Source: Chachezhania antarctica
GTDB taxonomy: Bacteria; Pseudomonadota; Alphaproteobacteria; Rhodobacterales; Rhodobacteraceae
Length of the DNA: 41,041 bases
Direction: 5' to 3'
Assembly (NCBI RefSeq): GCF_003646465.1
Contig: NZ_QZEX01000021.1
Location: 1 to 41,041 of the forward strand
The notes under the pieces are model-generated. The model saw nothing but the letters and a program-made list of their open reading frames with translations. It was not told where the DNA came from and searched no databases. Below are positions 10,206 to 16,120 of the stretch, one piece after another (positions within the stretch are counted from its first letter, which is position 1; each line of letters begins with the position of its first letter). The translations under genes were made by a program, and so were the position numbers.

Positions 10206-10329
10206 CCGCCCTTGGCGGCAGCCGCCTTTCCGTCCCCTGCCTTGTGGGGGCGATGTCCTCCAAGGCGGCGGGCATCAGGCCCGGCCCGCTCGCATCACGA
10301 CGGGCCGTAGGGACGGGACTGATGCCCGC
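10206..10329. repeat. Nested inverted repeats between hsdR and higA
   Basis: The convergent space between hsdR and higA is packed with complementary arms. The 11-base arms GCGGGCATCAG (10268-10278) and CTGATGCCCGC (10319-10329) enclose CGGCCCG (10282-10288) and CGGGCCG (10301-10307). An outer near-match pairs GCCGCCCTTGG (10206-10216) with CCAAGGCGGC (10259-10268). No run of T follows on either strand, so this is not a textbook terminator. It may stabilise the 3' end of both messages or be the relic of a mobile palindrome. Confidence 0.5.
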
Positions 10330-10617
10330 TCAGGCCACCAATGGTTCGATGTCGGATACATCGATCTGCTGGATGGCGGCGTGCATGTCGAAATTGGTCT
10401 GCATGTTCATCCAGTAGTCCGGGGTCGTGTTGAATACGCGGGCAAGGCGCAGCGCCGTGTCCGGCGTCATGCTCGTCGCACCCTTAACCAGCCGTTCGAT
10501 ACGGGTCCGCGGAACGCCGAGGCGACGGGCCAGTCCGATCGCGCCGATATCAAGCGGATCAAGGTAAAGCTCTTTCAGGACTTCGCCGGGGTGCATCGGA
10601 TCGTGAAGCAAGCTCAT
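10330..10617 (-). CDS. higA: HigA-type antitoxin
   Basis: A 95-residue antitoxin of the HigA/VapI family. The HPGEVLKELYLDPL opening, the helix-turn-helix GLARRLGVPRTRIERLVKG and the DYWMNMQTNFD ending are characteristic. It should bind and neutralise HigB and repress the operon. The longer frame to 10695 is rejected because an AAAGGAG site precedes the ATG at 10617, and the start lies 11 bases after the higB stop. Toxin-first order is usual for this family. In an integrated element the pair probably helps keep the element in the population. Confidence 0.88.
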   Translation of the reverse strand: MSLLHDPMHPGEVLKELYLDPLDIGAIGLARRLGVPRTRIERLVKGATSMTPDTALRLARVFNTTPDYWMNMQTNFDMHAAIQQIDVSDIEPLVA

Positions 10618-10628
10618 GACATCTCCTT

Positions 10629-10910
10629 TCAGTGGTAATCGACCATCTCGACTTCGGCTGGTCCTTTCGGAGTCCAGACGAAGCAGATGCGCCATTGGCC
10701 GTTGATCCGCACCGAGTGCTGCCCGGCACGATCTCCCTTCAGTTCCTCGAGGTTGTTGCCAGGAGGAAAGCGCAGGTCTTCCACCGCAACAGCCGCGTCC
10801 AGCGCCGTGAGCATTGCCCTCGTGCGCTTCACGAGATCAGCGGGAAACCCTTTGCCGTACTTGCCTTGCAAGGCGTTCATGGCAAGTTTGCCCTTCGCGC
10901 TCTGGATCAT
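10629..10910 (-). CDS. higB: HigB-type toxin (RelE-superfamily mRNA interferase)
   Basis: A 93-residue toxin of the HigB/RelE fold, which in characterised members cleaves ribosome-bound mRNA. The family pattern is clear: LTALDAAVAVEDLRFPPGN, LEELKGDRAGQHSVRIN, QWRICFVW and a final VEMVDYH. The length is normal and the frame is intact. The promoter -10 ends only six bases before the ATG, so the message may be leaderless unless translation starts at the internal ATG at 10880. Operon with higA. Confidence 0.9.
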   Translation of the reverse strand: MIQSAKGKLAMNALQGKYGKGFPADLVKRTRAMLTALDAAVAVEDLRFPPGNNLEELKGDRAGQHSVRINGQWRICFVWTPKGPAEVEMVDYH

Positions 10911-10916
10911 GACAGG

Positions 10917-10957
10917 TATGTATCACGACGTGATGCATGTGTCAAGGTGTGATACAT
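10917..10957 (-). promoter_or_regulatory. higBA promoter with HigA-type operators
   Basis: On the minus strand TTGACA (10945-10940) and TACATA (10922-10917) are exactly 17 bases apart, a near-consensus sigma-70 promoter. The palindrome ATCACG-A-CGTGAT (10922-10934) fills the spacer, and the arms ATGTATCAC (10918-10926) and GTGATACAT (10949-10957) flank the promoter. Binding of HigA or the HigBA complex here would shut the promoter, the standard autoregulation of such pairs. The -35 lies over the last bases of the upstream gene. Hexamers and palindromes are seen; the regulator is inferred. Confidence 0.65.
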
Positions 10958-11352
10958 TTGCGCTGCGCCCCTTCGCGCCAGATATTTCGATTTGTCTCCA
11001 GACGGGCCGCCGTCGCAGCCAGTGCTCGACCGACAGCGCCCTCGGGTCCTGGGATGTCTCCAACCGCTTCGCACACAGCACCAAGCCGATACCAGCGGCT
11101 GAAAGATCGCAGCCAACCTTTTGAAGTGCCGAAATCATAATGGAAACCGATTACTGGCGAGGTCGTGACCCATGGATCAGAAATCGTTGGATGGCCGCTC
11201 AGGTCGCCTTCAGCGCGGATTGCGTCACTCTCGCGCTTGATAAAGAACCAGCTCTGCAGGAGCGGAGCATCTTCCAGGTCGGAAATTTGCGGCCCAGCTT
11301 CTGCGGCTTCGATCGCAAGGAGCAATGCCTTTGGGGGAACCTGACCAATCAT
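10942..11352 (-). CDS. Hypothetical protein, DUF6634-like
   Basis: A 136-residue soluble protein. The part LEDAPLLQSWFFIKRES ... EGDLSGHPTISD, followed by WVTTSPVIGF, resembles the small DUF6634-type proteins common on Rhodobacteraceae plasmids (disordered start, 'DAPLL-W' block, 'GHP' block, 'TSP' block). No function is known for them. The ATG at 11352 is chosen over the TTG at 11397 because it falls one base after the preceding stop and is preceded by a GGGAGA-like site. The higBA promoter overlaps its 3' end. Identification of the family is tentative. Confidence 0.55.
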   Translation of the reverse strand: MIGQVPPKALLLAIEAAEAGPQISDLEDAPLLQSWFFIKRESDAIRAEGDLSGHPTISDPWVTTSPVIGFHYDFGTSKGWLRSFSRWYRLGAVCEAVGDIPGPEGAVGRALAATAARLETNRNIWREGAQRKCITP

Positions 11353-11353
11353 A

Positions 11354-11830
11354 TCAATCTGTATCTCCCTTGCCGTAGAGCCTTTCAATTTCGGCAAAGA
11401 AAGCTTCTTCGTCGAGTTCGAACTCCATGCGTTTCATGGGGCACAGATCATAGGCCAGCACCTTCATGATCACCATGTTGATCGAGAGGGCGTCCTCGTA
11501 GGAGCGTACCGACGGAAGCTCCACATGAAGGTCGTAAGTTCCGTCGTCTCGTGCTGCGATGCGGATCGATCCCTCTTGGGCCTCGCTATCGAGCACCACC
11601 GATCCGTCCCTTTTCAGAGCTTTGCAGCGTGTGACGGTACGGCAATGTTCAAGGACCGGCGGCAATGAGTCCAGAAGCAACTCCAGCGCATCGGCTTTTC
11701 CGGGCGGATTGAGGTAGTGCGCACGGGTGTTCTCGATGAGGAGAAAAGTGCTGCCAAAAATCTCTCGGATCGCGTTCTGTGTACTCCGTGCCTCTTGAGC
11801 ACGTTTCGATGACTTGGTTGACCTGACCAT
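11354..11830 (-). CDS. Hypothetical protein of the mobilizable element
   Basis: A 158-residue protein I do not recognise. It has a basic N-terminus (RSTKSSKRAQEARST), a central helical stretch and an acidic C-terminal end (EFELDEEAFFAEIERLYG). There is no signal peptide, membrane helix or enzyme motif. The start is supported by an AAGGAGG site seven bases before the ATG. The stop lies one base from the next gene's ATG, so the two are co-translated. It follows the mobilization genes on the same strand and probably belongs to the element's maintenance functions, but nothing more can be said. Confidence 0.55.
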   Translation of the reverse strand: MVRSTKSSKRAQEARSTQNAIREIFGSTFLLIENTRAHYLNPPGKADALELLLDSLPPVLEHCRTVTRCKALKRDGSVVLDSEAQEGSIRIAARDDGTYDLHVELPSVRSYEDALSINMVIMKVLAYDLCPMKRMEFELDEEAFFAEIERLYGKGDTD

Positions 11831-11859
11831 GAAGTGGCCTCCTTGCTGATTTTAGGTGA

Positions 11860-13479
11860 CTAAGGCCCATCTTGAGGCGAGTTACTCGGGCTGGGAGCGG
11901 GCCGCCTTGGTGGGGTGAGGTCCTGATCGACCTTCACCTCCTGAGCCGGAACCCGCGCGGCTGTTTTGCCTCCGGCTCCGGCTTTGGTTCCGTGGCCTGC
12001 AAAGACTGCTCCAAGCCGTTCAAGGACTCGTGCAACTCCTTCTGCAAGCGCGCGAGCGATCTCTCTTGCTCGATCAATTTCGTCATGCAGTCTTCCACGC
12101 CTTTGCCGAGCTCTTCGACGCAGGACAGCAACTCGTGCTCCAAGTTCGTCAGGGTCATCCTCTACTCCTCTTGATGAAGACAGATGCGTCCAGCCCCGGT
12201 CCCCAGCGGACAGCGTGTCGGCACGAGGCCGGGCGGCAGGGCGATCAGTTCTCCAAGGCCGCCCACGCCCCGGATCGCCCTGCTGCCTTGAAGCGCCTCG
12301 GGCGGTTGCGCCAGGCGCGGGGTCGGCGTGGGCTGATTGCTGGCGATCATCAACGTCACCGCCAGGAATGACCCGCTGAGCGTCAGCGCGGCCATCACTC
12401 CGCCTACCAGCGCCACCCGCGCCAGCGTGTGCCGGGTCAGCAGCCTGTTGAGCCGCAGGCTGCGCGCTTGGAGCGCTTCGATCCTCTCCTCGATCACGTT
12501 CAGGGTATCGGTTGTCTCGCGGTTCAGGCAGGCCAGCCGCTTGCGGGTCTGGTTCTCGAACTCGGCCGTATCGCTCGTGATTGTAGAGAAGGCGCTTCTG
12601 GCGCTCTTCGTCCACGCGCCGCTCAAGTTCTTCAACTGAGATTCCAGCGAGTCGAGCTGAGAGGCCAGCAGGCTGTCCATGTTCGCTTGGATGCGCGGGT
12701 TGAGTTTGCTCTGCGGTCCAGTGTTCATCGAAGATCGCTCCTTTCAGACGCCAGCGCTCGCCGCTGTCTGGGTCCAGTACGGTGAGGTAGGCCTTGCCCT
12801 TGCGGGGAAGTTTGAAACCGATCTCGGTCAGCGCCGAAATCATCGACCGCCGGTCCCAGATCGCGCCGATCGCTATCTGACCCTCGATCCAGGCGTTCAG
12901 CTGCTCGCGTGTGGCGGCGCGGGCCGGTTCCTCGGGCAGGGCCTGCGTCTGTCGGGCGCGCGCCGGATCGAGCGGATCAGCCCAGCCGTGCCGCCGGTTC
13001 TCCAGATCCACGAAGGCGCTGAAGGCGCTCTCGTGGCCGGGCGGCGCGATGTTCAGACTCTTGCGGGTCGACAGCTCCATCCGGGGCATCAGGAAGTGCA
13101 GCTCGACACGCCCGGCGTGGGTATGGCGCACCCAGAGCATGTCGAACTGGTCGGCCTCCAGCCCGGCACAGGCGAACTCCTCGAACCGCTGGATGACCGC
13201 GCGCTGCTCCTCTTCGGTCGGCGCGTCCTCGGCGGCAAAGCTGATGACGCCGCTCTTGTAGCGCCACTGGTGCGGCATGGCATCGATGAGCGCCTGCATT
13301 CGCGCGGGATGGCCTTCGATGACCTCGGGCAGCGTGGCACGCCGATCCCAGACCTGCTGCCCGCGTGCGTCCCGGATCGCGTTGCGGTGCTCGTCGTAGG
13401 CCTTCACCGTCTTGGCGATCAGGTAGGCGACGGCAGGGGCAGCTGATCCCTGCCCATGGGGGAAGAACTTCACCATCAT
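11860..13479 (-). CDS. mobA: MobA relaxase, ColE1 MbeA-like (MOBP5)
   Basis: A 539-residue relaxase that should nick the transfer origin and lead the strand into a conjugating partner through a helper secretion system. It matches the ColE1 MbeA family: MVKFFPHGQGSAAPAVAYL opening, HQWRYKSGVISFAAED, and the catalytic block LWVRHTHAGRVELHFLMPR (about residues 94-112). ColE1 relaxases have a His-Glu-Asn trio in this block; here the third residue is His. Beyond about residue 260 the protein is arginine-rich and low in complexity because two other genes share the DNA. The start overlaps mobC by four bases. Confidence 0.88.
   Translation of the reverse strand: MMVKFFPHGQGSAAPAVAYLIAKTVKAYDEHRNAIRDARGQQVWDRRATLPEVIEGHPARMQALIDAMPHQWRYKSGVISFAAEDAPTEEEQRAVIQRFEEFACAGLEADQFDMLWVRHTHAGRVELHFLMPRMELSTRKSLNIAPPGHESAFSAFVDLENRRHGWADPLDPARARQTQALPEEPARAATREQLNAWIEGQIAIGAIWDRRSMISALTEIGFKLPRKGKAYLTVLDPDSGERWRLKGAIFDEHWTAEQTQPAHPSEHGQPAGLSARLAGISVEELERRVDEERQKRLLYNHERYGRVREPDPQAAGLPEPRDNRYPERDRGEDRSAPSAQPAAQQAADPAHAGAGGAGRRSDGRADAQRVIPGGDVDDRQQSAHADPAPGATARGASRQQGDPGRGRPWRTDRPAARPRADTLSAGDRGWTHLSSSRGVEDDPDELGARVAVLRRRARQRRGRLHDEIDRAREIARALAEGVARVLERLGAVFAGHGTKAGAGGKTAARVPAQEVKVDQDLTPPRRPAPSPSNSPQDGP
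11934..12158 (-). CDS. mobD: MobD/MbeD-like protein nested in mobA
   Basis: A 74-residue protein fully inside mobA in another frame. It is a continuous amphipathic helix pattern (LEHELLSCVEELGKGVEDC, LIEQERSLARLQKELHESL) with a basic tail, as in the MbeD/MobD family, a coiled-coil mobilization or entry-exclusion protein of ColE1-type plasmids. Its position (3' part of the relaxase gene, three bases after mobB) is the same as in ColE1. The protein-like heptad pattern in a GC-rich alternate frame argues against chance. Confidence 0.72.
   Translation of the reverse strand: MTLTNLEHELLSCVEELGKGVEDCMTKLIEQERSLARLQKELHESLNGLEQSLQATEPKPEPEAKQPRGFRLRR
12162..12728 (-). CDS. mobB: MobB/MbeB-like mobilization protein nested in mobA
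   Basis: A 188-residue protein encoded entirely inside mobA in a different frame. A long helical N-terminal part (MDSLLASQLDSLESQLKNL ... IEERIEALQARSLRLNRLL) leads to one strong membrane helix (about residues 106-128, ARVALVGGVMAALTLSGSFL), then a proline/glycine-rich tail. This is the layout of ColE1 MbeB, which stabilises the relaxosome and ties it to the membrane. Both the coiled-coil bias and the clean hydrophobic segment are unexpected for a random frame, so I call it real. Confidence 0.75.
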   Translation of the reverse strand: MNTGPQSKLNPRIQANMDSLLASQLDSLESQLKNLSGAWTKSARSAFSTITSDTAEFENQTRKRLACLNRETTDTLNVIEERIEALQARSLRLNRLLTRHTLARVALVGGVMAALTLSGSFLAVTLMIASNQPTPTPRLAQPPEALQGSRAIRGVGGLGELIALPPGLVPTRCPLGTGAGRICLHQEE

Positions 13480-13940
13480 GCGCGCCAGTCCTCACGGAGG
13501 CCGTCCAGCTCCCGCTCGATGGCGACCAGAGAGGCGGAGAGGGCCAACAGGTCGATCCGGTCCAGCGTGCCGAGCTTACGAGACGCGTTGAGCGCACGGG
13601 CGACCTGGTTGAGGTTGGCCCCGATGCGCGACAGGGCGACCAGCAGGTCCGGGTCGGCCTCGGGGACCACCTTCCGATGGCCGGAGCGCACCAAGGGCAA
13701 CCGCTCGCGGAGCAGCTCTGCCAGCGGACGCCGGGCGCGTCGGGCTTCCACCTCGAGGCGCGCTTTCTCCGAAGCAGAGCAGCGGAACGCGATGGTCTCG
13801 GTCAACGGCTCGGCGTATTTGGGTGTCCTAGCCTTGGCGGGGTTCGAAGGGGCGGCAGGCCCCTCGCATGGTCCCGTGTGCAACACGGGTGACCTTGCTG
13901 TCTTTTGATCCAAGCGGACTCGATGCCGTGGACCTGTCAT
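13476..13940 (-). CDS. mobC: MobC-type relaxosome accessory protein
   Basis: A 154-residue protein of the MobC family. The ribbon-helix-helix-like block ETIAFRCSASEKARLEVEAR (about 48-67) should bind the transfer origin, and the conserved LVALSRIGANLNQVARALN (about 100-118) is the family's hallmark. It would bend or melt DNA so that MobA can nick. The first 45 residues are low in complexity, so a later start is possible. It overlaps the replication-like gene upstream and mobA downstream by four bases each, forming one rep-mobC-mobA/B/D transcript. Confidence 0.85.
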   Translation of the reverse strand: MTGPRHRVRLDQKTARSPVLHTGPCEGPAAPSNPAKARTPKYAEPLTETIAFRCSASEKARLEVEARRARRPLAELLRERLPLVRSGHRKVVPEADPDLLVALSRIGANLNQVARALNASRKLGTLDRIDLLALSASLVAIERELDGLREDWRA

Positions 13941-14755
13941 ATCCCAGCTCCCGCGCAGGCCTCAATGCGGCGAGGCGAAAACTCTTCATAGCCCGGGCTG
14001 GCGAAGGTCAGATGGGATCGGCCTTCTCTGCGGATCAAGTCACGCAGGGATTGGACTTGCTCCCGCCATCGAGCGCTACCTTCCGGCGCGGGCGTCCGGC
14101 CTGGGAGCCAGAAACCTCGGTGACGCCCGTGATCGGATATCGGGAGACACCGCTCCAACGTAGCCAAGCCCTCTCGCGACAGGCGGTCATCCCAATCGCG
14201 CGCAAAGCATATGTCGCGAGGAACGAACGTCAGGCCACCCGTTGCGGCGTCTGCCTTGCCGGATTGCCCCCTCTCAGGCAAATCCGGCGTGGCAGAACGC
14301 TGCGGTTCATTTCTAAATTCTTGTTCTTTGTTCGGGGGACATTTCTGTCCCGCTGTGACGGACAGGTCTGTCCCCCTATCAGGACAGGAATGTCCCCCTT
14401 TGCCCTGCTTTAGAGGGACAACTTTGTCCCCCTCACGACGTCGCTCGGCGGCTCGACGCATGACCGCTTCTGTGGGGCGATAGCGAGAAGACGAACCCTT
14501 GTTGGTTCCCCTTTGGACGATCAGGTACCCGGCAGCTTCAAGAGCGTTGATGGCACGCTTCACGCTTTTGGCGCATTTGCCAATTGCGCTGCCGATCGTG
14601 GCGAATGTCGGGAAAGACTCGCCTGTGTCATGATCGGCATGTGAAACGGCCAGATAGAGCGCCACCCTCAGCGCGGCATCGCTGAGATCGTGGTCCAAAA
14701 CAAGCTCCTGGAGGTATTGCAGCTTGATCGTACAGAAGCGCGGCAACTCAGACAT
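13937..14755 (-). CDS. Plasmid replication-like protein with HTH_36 domain
   Basis: A 272-residue protein. Residues about 15-95 form a winged helix of the HTH_36 kind (LSDAALRVALYLA, FPTFATIGSAIGKCAKSVK, INALEAAGYLIVQRG), the fold of many plasmid and phage replication initiators. The middle is polar and probably unstructured, and a second folded part begins near residue 175 (TFVPRDICFARDWDDRL). It heads the mobilization operon, and a candidate antisense RNA lies in its leader, as in copy-controlled plasmids. A replication role is inferred; it could also be a regulator of the mob genes. Confidence 0.65.
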   Translation of the reverse strand: MSELPRFCTIKLQYLQELVLDHDLSDAALRVALYLAVSHADHDTGESFPTFATIGSAIGKCAKSVKRAINALEAAGYLIVQRGTNKGSSSRYRPTEAVMRRAAERRREGDKVVPLKQGKGGHSCPDRGTDLSVTAGQKCPPNKEQEFRNEPQRSATPDLPERGQSGKADAATGGLTFVPRDICFARDWDDRLSREGLATLERCLPISDHGRHRGFWLPGRTPAPEGSARWREQVQSLRDLIRREGRSHLTFASPGYEEFSPRRIEACAGAGI

Positions 14756-14770
14756 GGCGACCTCCCGAGA

Positions 14771-14799
14771 TTGCTCTGAGAGGGAAGCTCTGGTAGGGT
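14771..14799 (+). promoter_or_regulatory. Candidate promoter of the antisense RNA
   Basis: TTGCTC (14771-14776) and TAGGGT (14794-14799) are 17 bases apart on the plus strand, opposite in direction to the rep-like gene that begins at 14755. The match to consensus is moderate; the main reason to list it is that a clean terminator follows about 60 bases later with no reading frame between. Confidence 0.3.
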
Positions 14800-14805
14800 G
14801 CTACA

Positions 14806-14862
14806 AAGAAGACTTTCCAAGTGCCGTTGAGGTGGGTGGCCGCCCCCTCAACGGTTTTTCTT
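14806..14862 (+). ncRNA. Candidate antisense (countertranscribed) RNA in the rep leader
   Basis: A short plus-strand unit bounded by a possible promoter and a strong intrinsic terminator lies just upstream of, and antisense to, the minus-strand leader of the HTH_36 replication-like gene. Small RNAs in exactly this position control replication-protein synthesis in many plasmids. The predicted transcript is about 57 bases, dominated by the terminator stem-loop, with a 5' single-stranded part able to pair with the rep leader. Inferred from arrangement only. Confidence 0.35.
14824..14862 (+). terminator. Intrinsic terminator upstream of the rep-like gene
   Basis: Perfect nine-base arms CCGTTGAGG (14824-14832) and CCTCAACGG (14846-14854) are followed by TTTTTCTTT. 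The run of T is on the plus strand only, so it ends plus-strand transcription, where no protein gene precedes it. This is the main clue to the small RNA proposed here. Confidence 0.7.
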
Positions 14863-14974
14863 TGTCCTGTCTTGATCCGCGAACGGTTTACAGACGCCTC
14901 GTAACCCATTGATATCAGGGCGTGAACAAACGGGGTCCGTTTACGGAAAAATCCTTTATTTTCAATGATTCCGG

Positions 14975-15023
14975 ACGGATTGCAAATCCGTGTACACCGG
15001 TTCGATTCCGGTACTCGCCTCCA
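14975..15023 (+). other. 3' fragment of tRNA-Cys: attachment site at the right end of the element
   Basis: The sequence folds as the 3' two-thirds of a tRNA-Cys: anticodon arm ACGGA-TTGCAAA-TCCGT (anticodon GCA at 14982-14984), variable GTAC, T arm ACCGG-TTCGATT-CCGGT, acceptor strand ACTCGCC, T and CCA. The matching 5' acceptor (GGCGAGT) and D arm are missing upstream, so it is not a functional gene. Integrating elements copy this segment of tRNA genes as the core of their attachment site. The orientation puts the element to the left and the intact tRNA-Cys beyond the left edge. Confidence 0.85.
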
Positions 15024-15045
15024 AAATCACCCCAGTCAGTAACGA

Positions 15046-15891
15046 CTAGTCGCCCAGCCCGGCGCGAATGTGGGCGTAGCCTTCGCGGTAGACCGCCTCC
15101 GGGCTTTCGGCGAAGTCGCGCCAGACTTTCGTGGCAGCCGCCAGATCCGGCAGACCGCGGCCGAAGGCCTCGATCGTAAGCCAGTCGTCATAACCGATCT
15201 CGCGGATCGCGGCGAAGGTCTCGGCCCAGGGGATGTGGCCCCGCCCCGGCACGCCCCGGTCGTTTTCCGAGATGTGGATGTGGACGACATCGTCCGCATG
15301 CTGCGTCAGCGCGGCTATCGGTTCGGTCTCTTCTATATTGGCGTGGAAGGTGTCGTACATCGCGCGGATGTTCGGATGATCGACCTGCGCCAGCAGTGCC
15401 GACAGATCCGCCATCGTGTTCACAAGGTAGCACTCGAAGCGGTTCAGCGCTTCCAGCCCGACCATGACACCGGTCTTGGCCGCATGCTCCGCGATCCGCC
15501 GCTGGCTTTCGACGGCGCGCTTCATCTCGTCATCCGTGGGCCCCGTGCCCGAGAACTGGCCCAGCACAGAATGCAGTGGTCCCGACACCGTATTGGCGCC
15601 CAGCGCGGCGGTGCAATCGAGCACCCACTTCATCCGCTCGACACCGGCATCGCGGACCAAGCGGTCAGGCGAGATCAGGTCATGCGCGGGGTCGCCCAAC
15701 GCCGACACGGCGGTCCGCTCCAGCCCCAGCCGGTCGAGCATCTGCCCCAGTTGGACGTAATCTTCCGGCACCCCGTCGAAGATCGGAATCTCGACACCGT
15801 CGAAGCCCGTCTCGCGTATGTCCGCCAGAAGCGCCTCGTGCTCTGGCCCGACCTGTGTCGTCCAGAGAAACATGCACATCCCGATCTTCAT
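15046..15891 (-). CDS. Sugar isomerase/epimerase, TIM barrel (D-tagatose/D-psicose 3-epimerase-like)
   Basis: A 281-residue AP-endonuclease-2-type TIM barrel. The metal and substrate residues of ketose 3-epimerases are recognisable: E in VGLEALNRFECYLVNT (about 145-160), D and H in MYDTFHANIEE (about 178-188), H in VHIHISENDRGVPGRGHIPW (about 203-222) and the final TIEAFG. Known relatives interconvert ketoses or ketose-like sugars, often C4-C6. The start has a GAGGAG site. A TGGT-N3-ACCA palindrome lies 25 bases upstream of the ATG. It is divergent from the second epimerase operon and ends 23 bases from the tRNA-Cys fragment, at the element's edge. Substrate unknown. Confidence 0.85.
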   Translation of the reverse strand: MKIGMCMFLWTTQVGPEHEALLADIRETGFDGVEIPIFDGVPEDYVQLGQMLDRLGLERTAVSALGDPAHDLISPDRLVRDAGVERMKWVLDCTAALGANTVSGPLHSVLGQFSGTGPTDDEMKRAVESQRRIAEHAAKTGVMVGLEALNRFECYLVNTMADLSALLAQVDHPNIRAMYDTFHANIEETEPIAALTQHADDVVHIHISENDRGVPGRGHIPWAETFAAIREIGYDDWLTIEAFGRGLPDLAAATKVWRDFAESPEAVYREGYAHIRAGLGD

Positions 15892-15915
15892 TCGCCGCTC
15901 TCCTCATGGCTTTTC

Positions 15916-15926
15916 TGGTAATACCA
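15916..15926. promoter_or_regulatory. GntR/FadR-type operator site A
   Basis: TGGTAATACCA, a perfect palindrome with three central bases, 25 bases before the start of the minus-strand epimerase gene. It fits the TGGT-N3-ACCA pattern recognised by FadR-subfamily GntR proteins and recurs three more times in this locus. The FCD-type regulator at 18245 is the obvious candidate. Confidence 0.6.
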
Positions 15927-16060
15927 AATCATCCTCGTGCACTCCAATGAAAAACTGAGCACTGCGCCGCGCAAATGCCTACAGGACAGAAAACTGCACA
16001 GATAATTGCGAGTTTATCCCTCAAACCGCCTCTTGACCGACTCTCCCCAAATCCGCAATC

Positions 16061-16071
16061 TGGTCTAACCA
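16061..16071. promoter_or_regulatory. GntR/FadR-type operator site B
   Basis: TGGTCTAACCA, extended by symmetrical TC...GA to a 15-base palindrome (16059-16073), 50 bases before the start of the plus-strand epimerase-dehydratase-regulator-dehydrogenase operon. A TTGACC -35-like hexamer lies at 16033-16038, so the site would cover the core promoter or the transcription start. It suits repression by the operon's own GntR protein. Confidence 0.65.
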
Positions 16072-16120
16072 GAATATGGTGCCGGGGTGTGCAGCCCGCG
16101 CATCGAGAGGGAGGACCAGT

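Noticed and set aside
12679-13446. Plus-strand open frame of 255 codons opposite mobA
   Set aside because: No coiled, membrane or domain pattern, unlike the same-strand nested mobB and mobD frames; best explained as a shadow of the relaxase frame.
14756-14974. Transfer origin (oriT) or iterons upstream of the rep-mob operon
   Set aside because: I looked for a nick-like TCCTG with an adjacent inverted repeat and for tandem repeats. A TGTCCTG at about 14863 is present, but no convincing repeat structure other than the terminator.
14940-15023. A complete tRNA-Cys gene
   Set aside because: The 5' acceptor strand and D arm cannot be found upstream of the anticodon arm, so only a 3' fragment is present.
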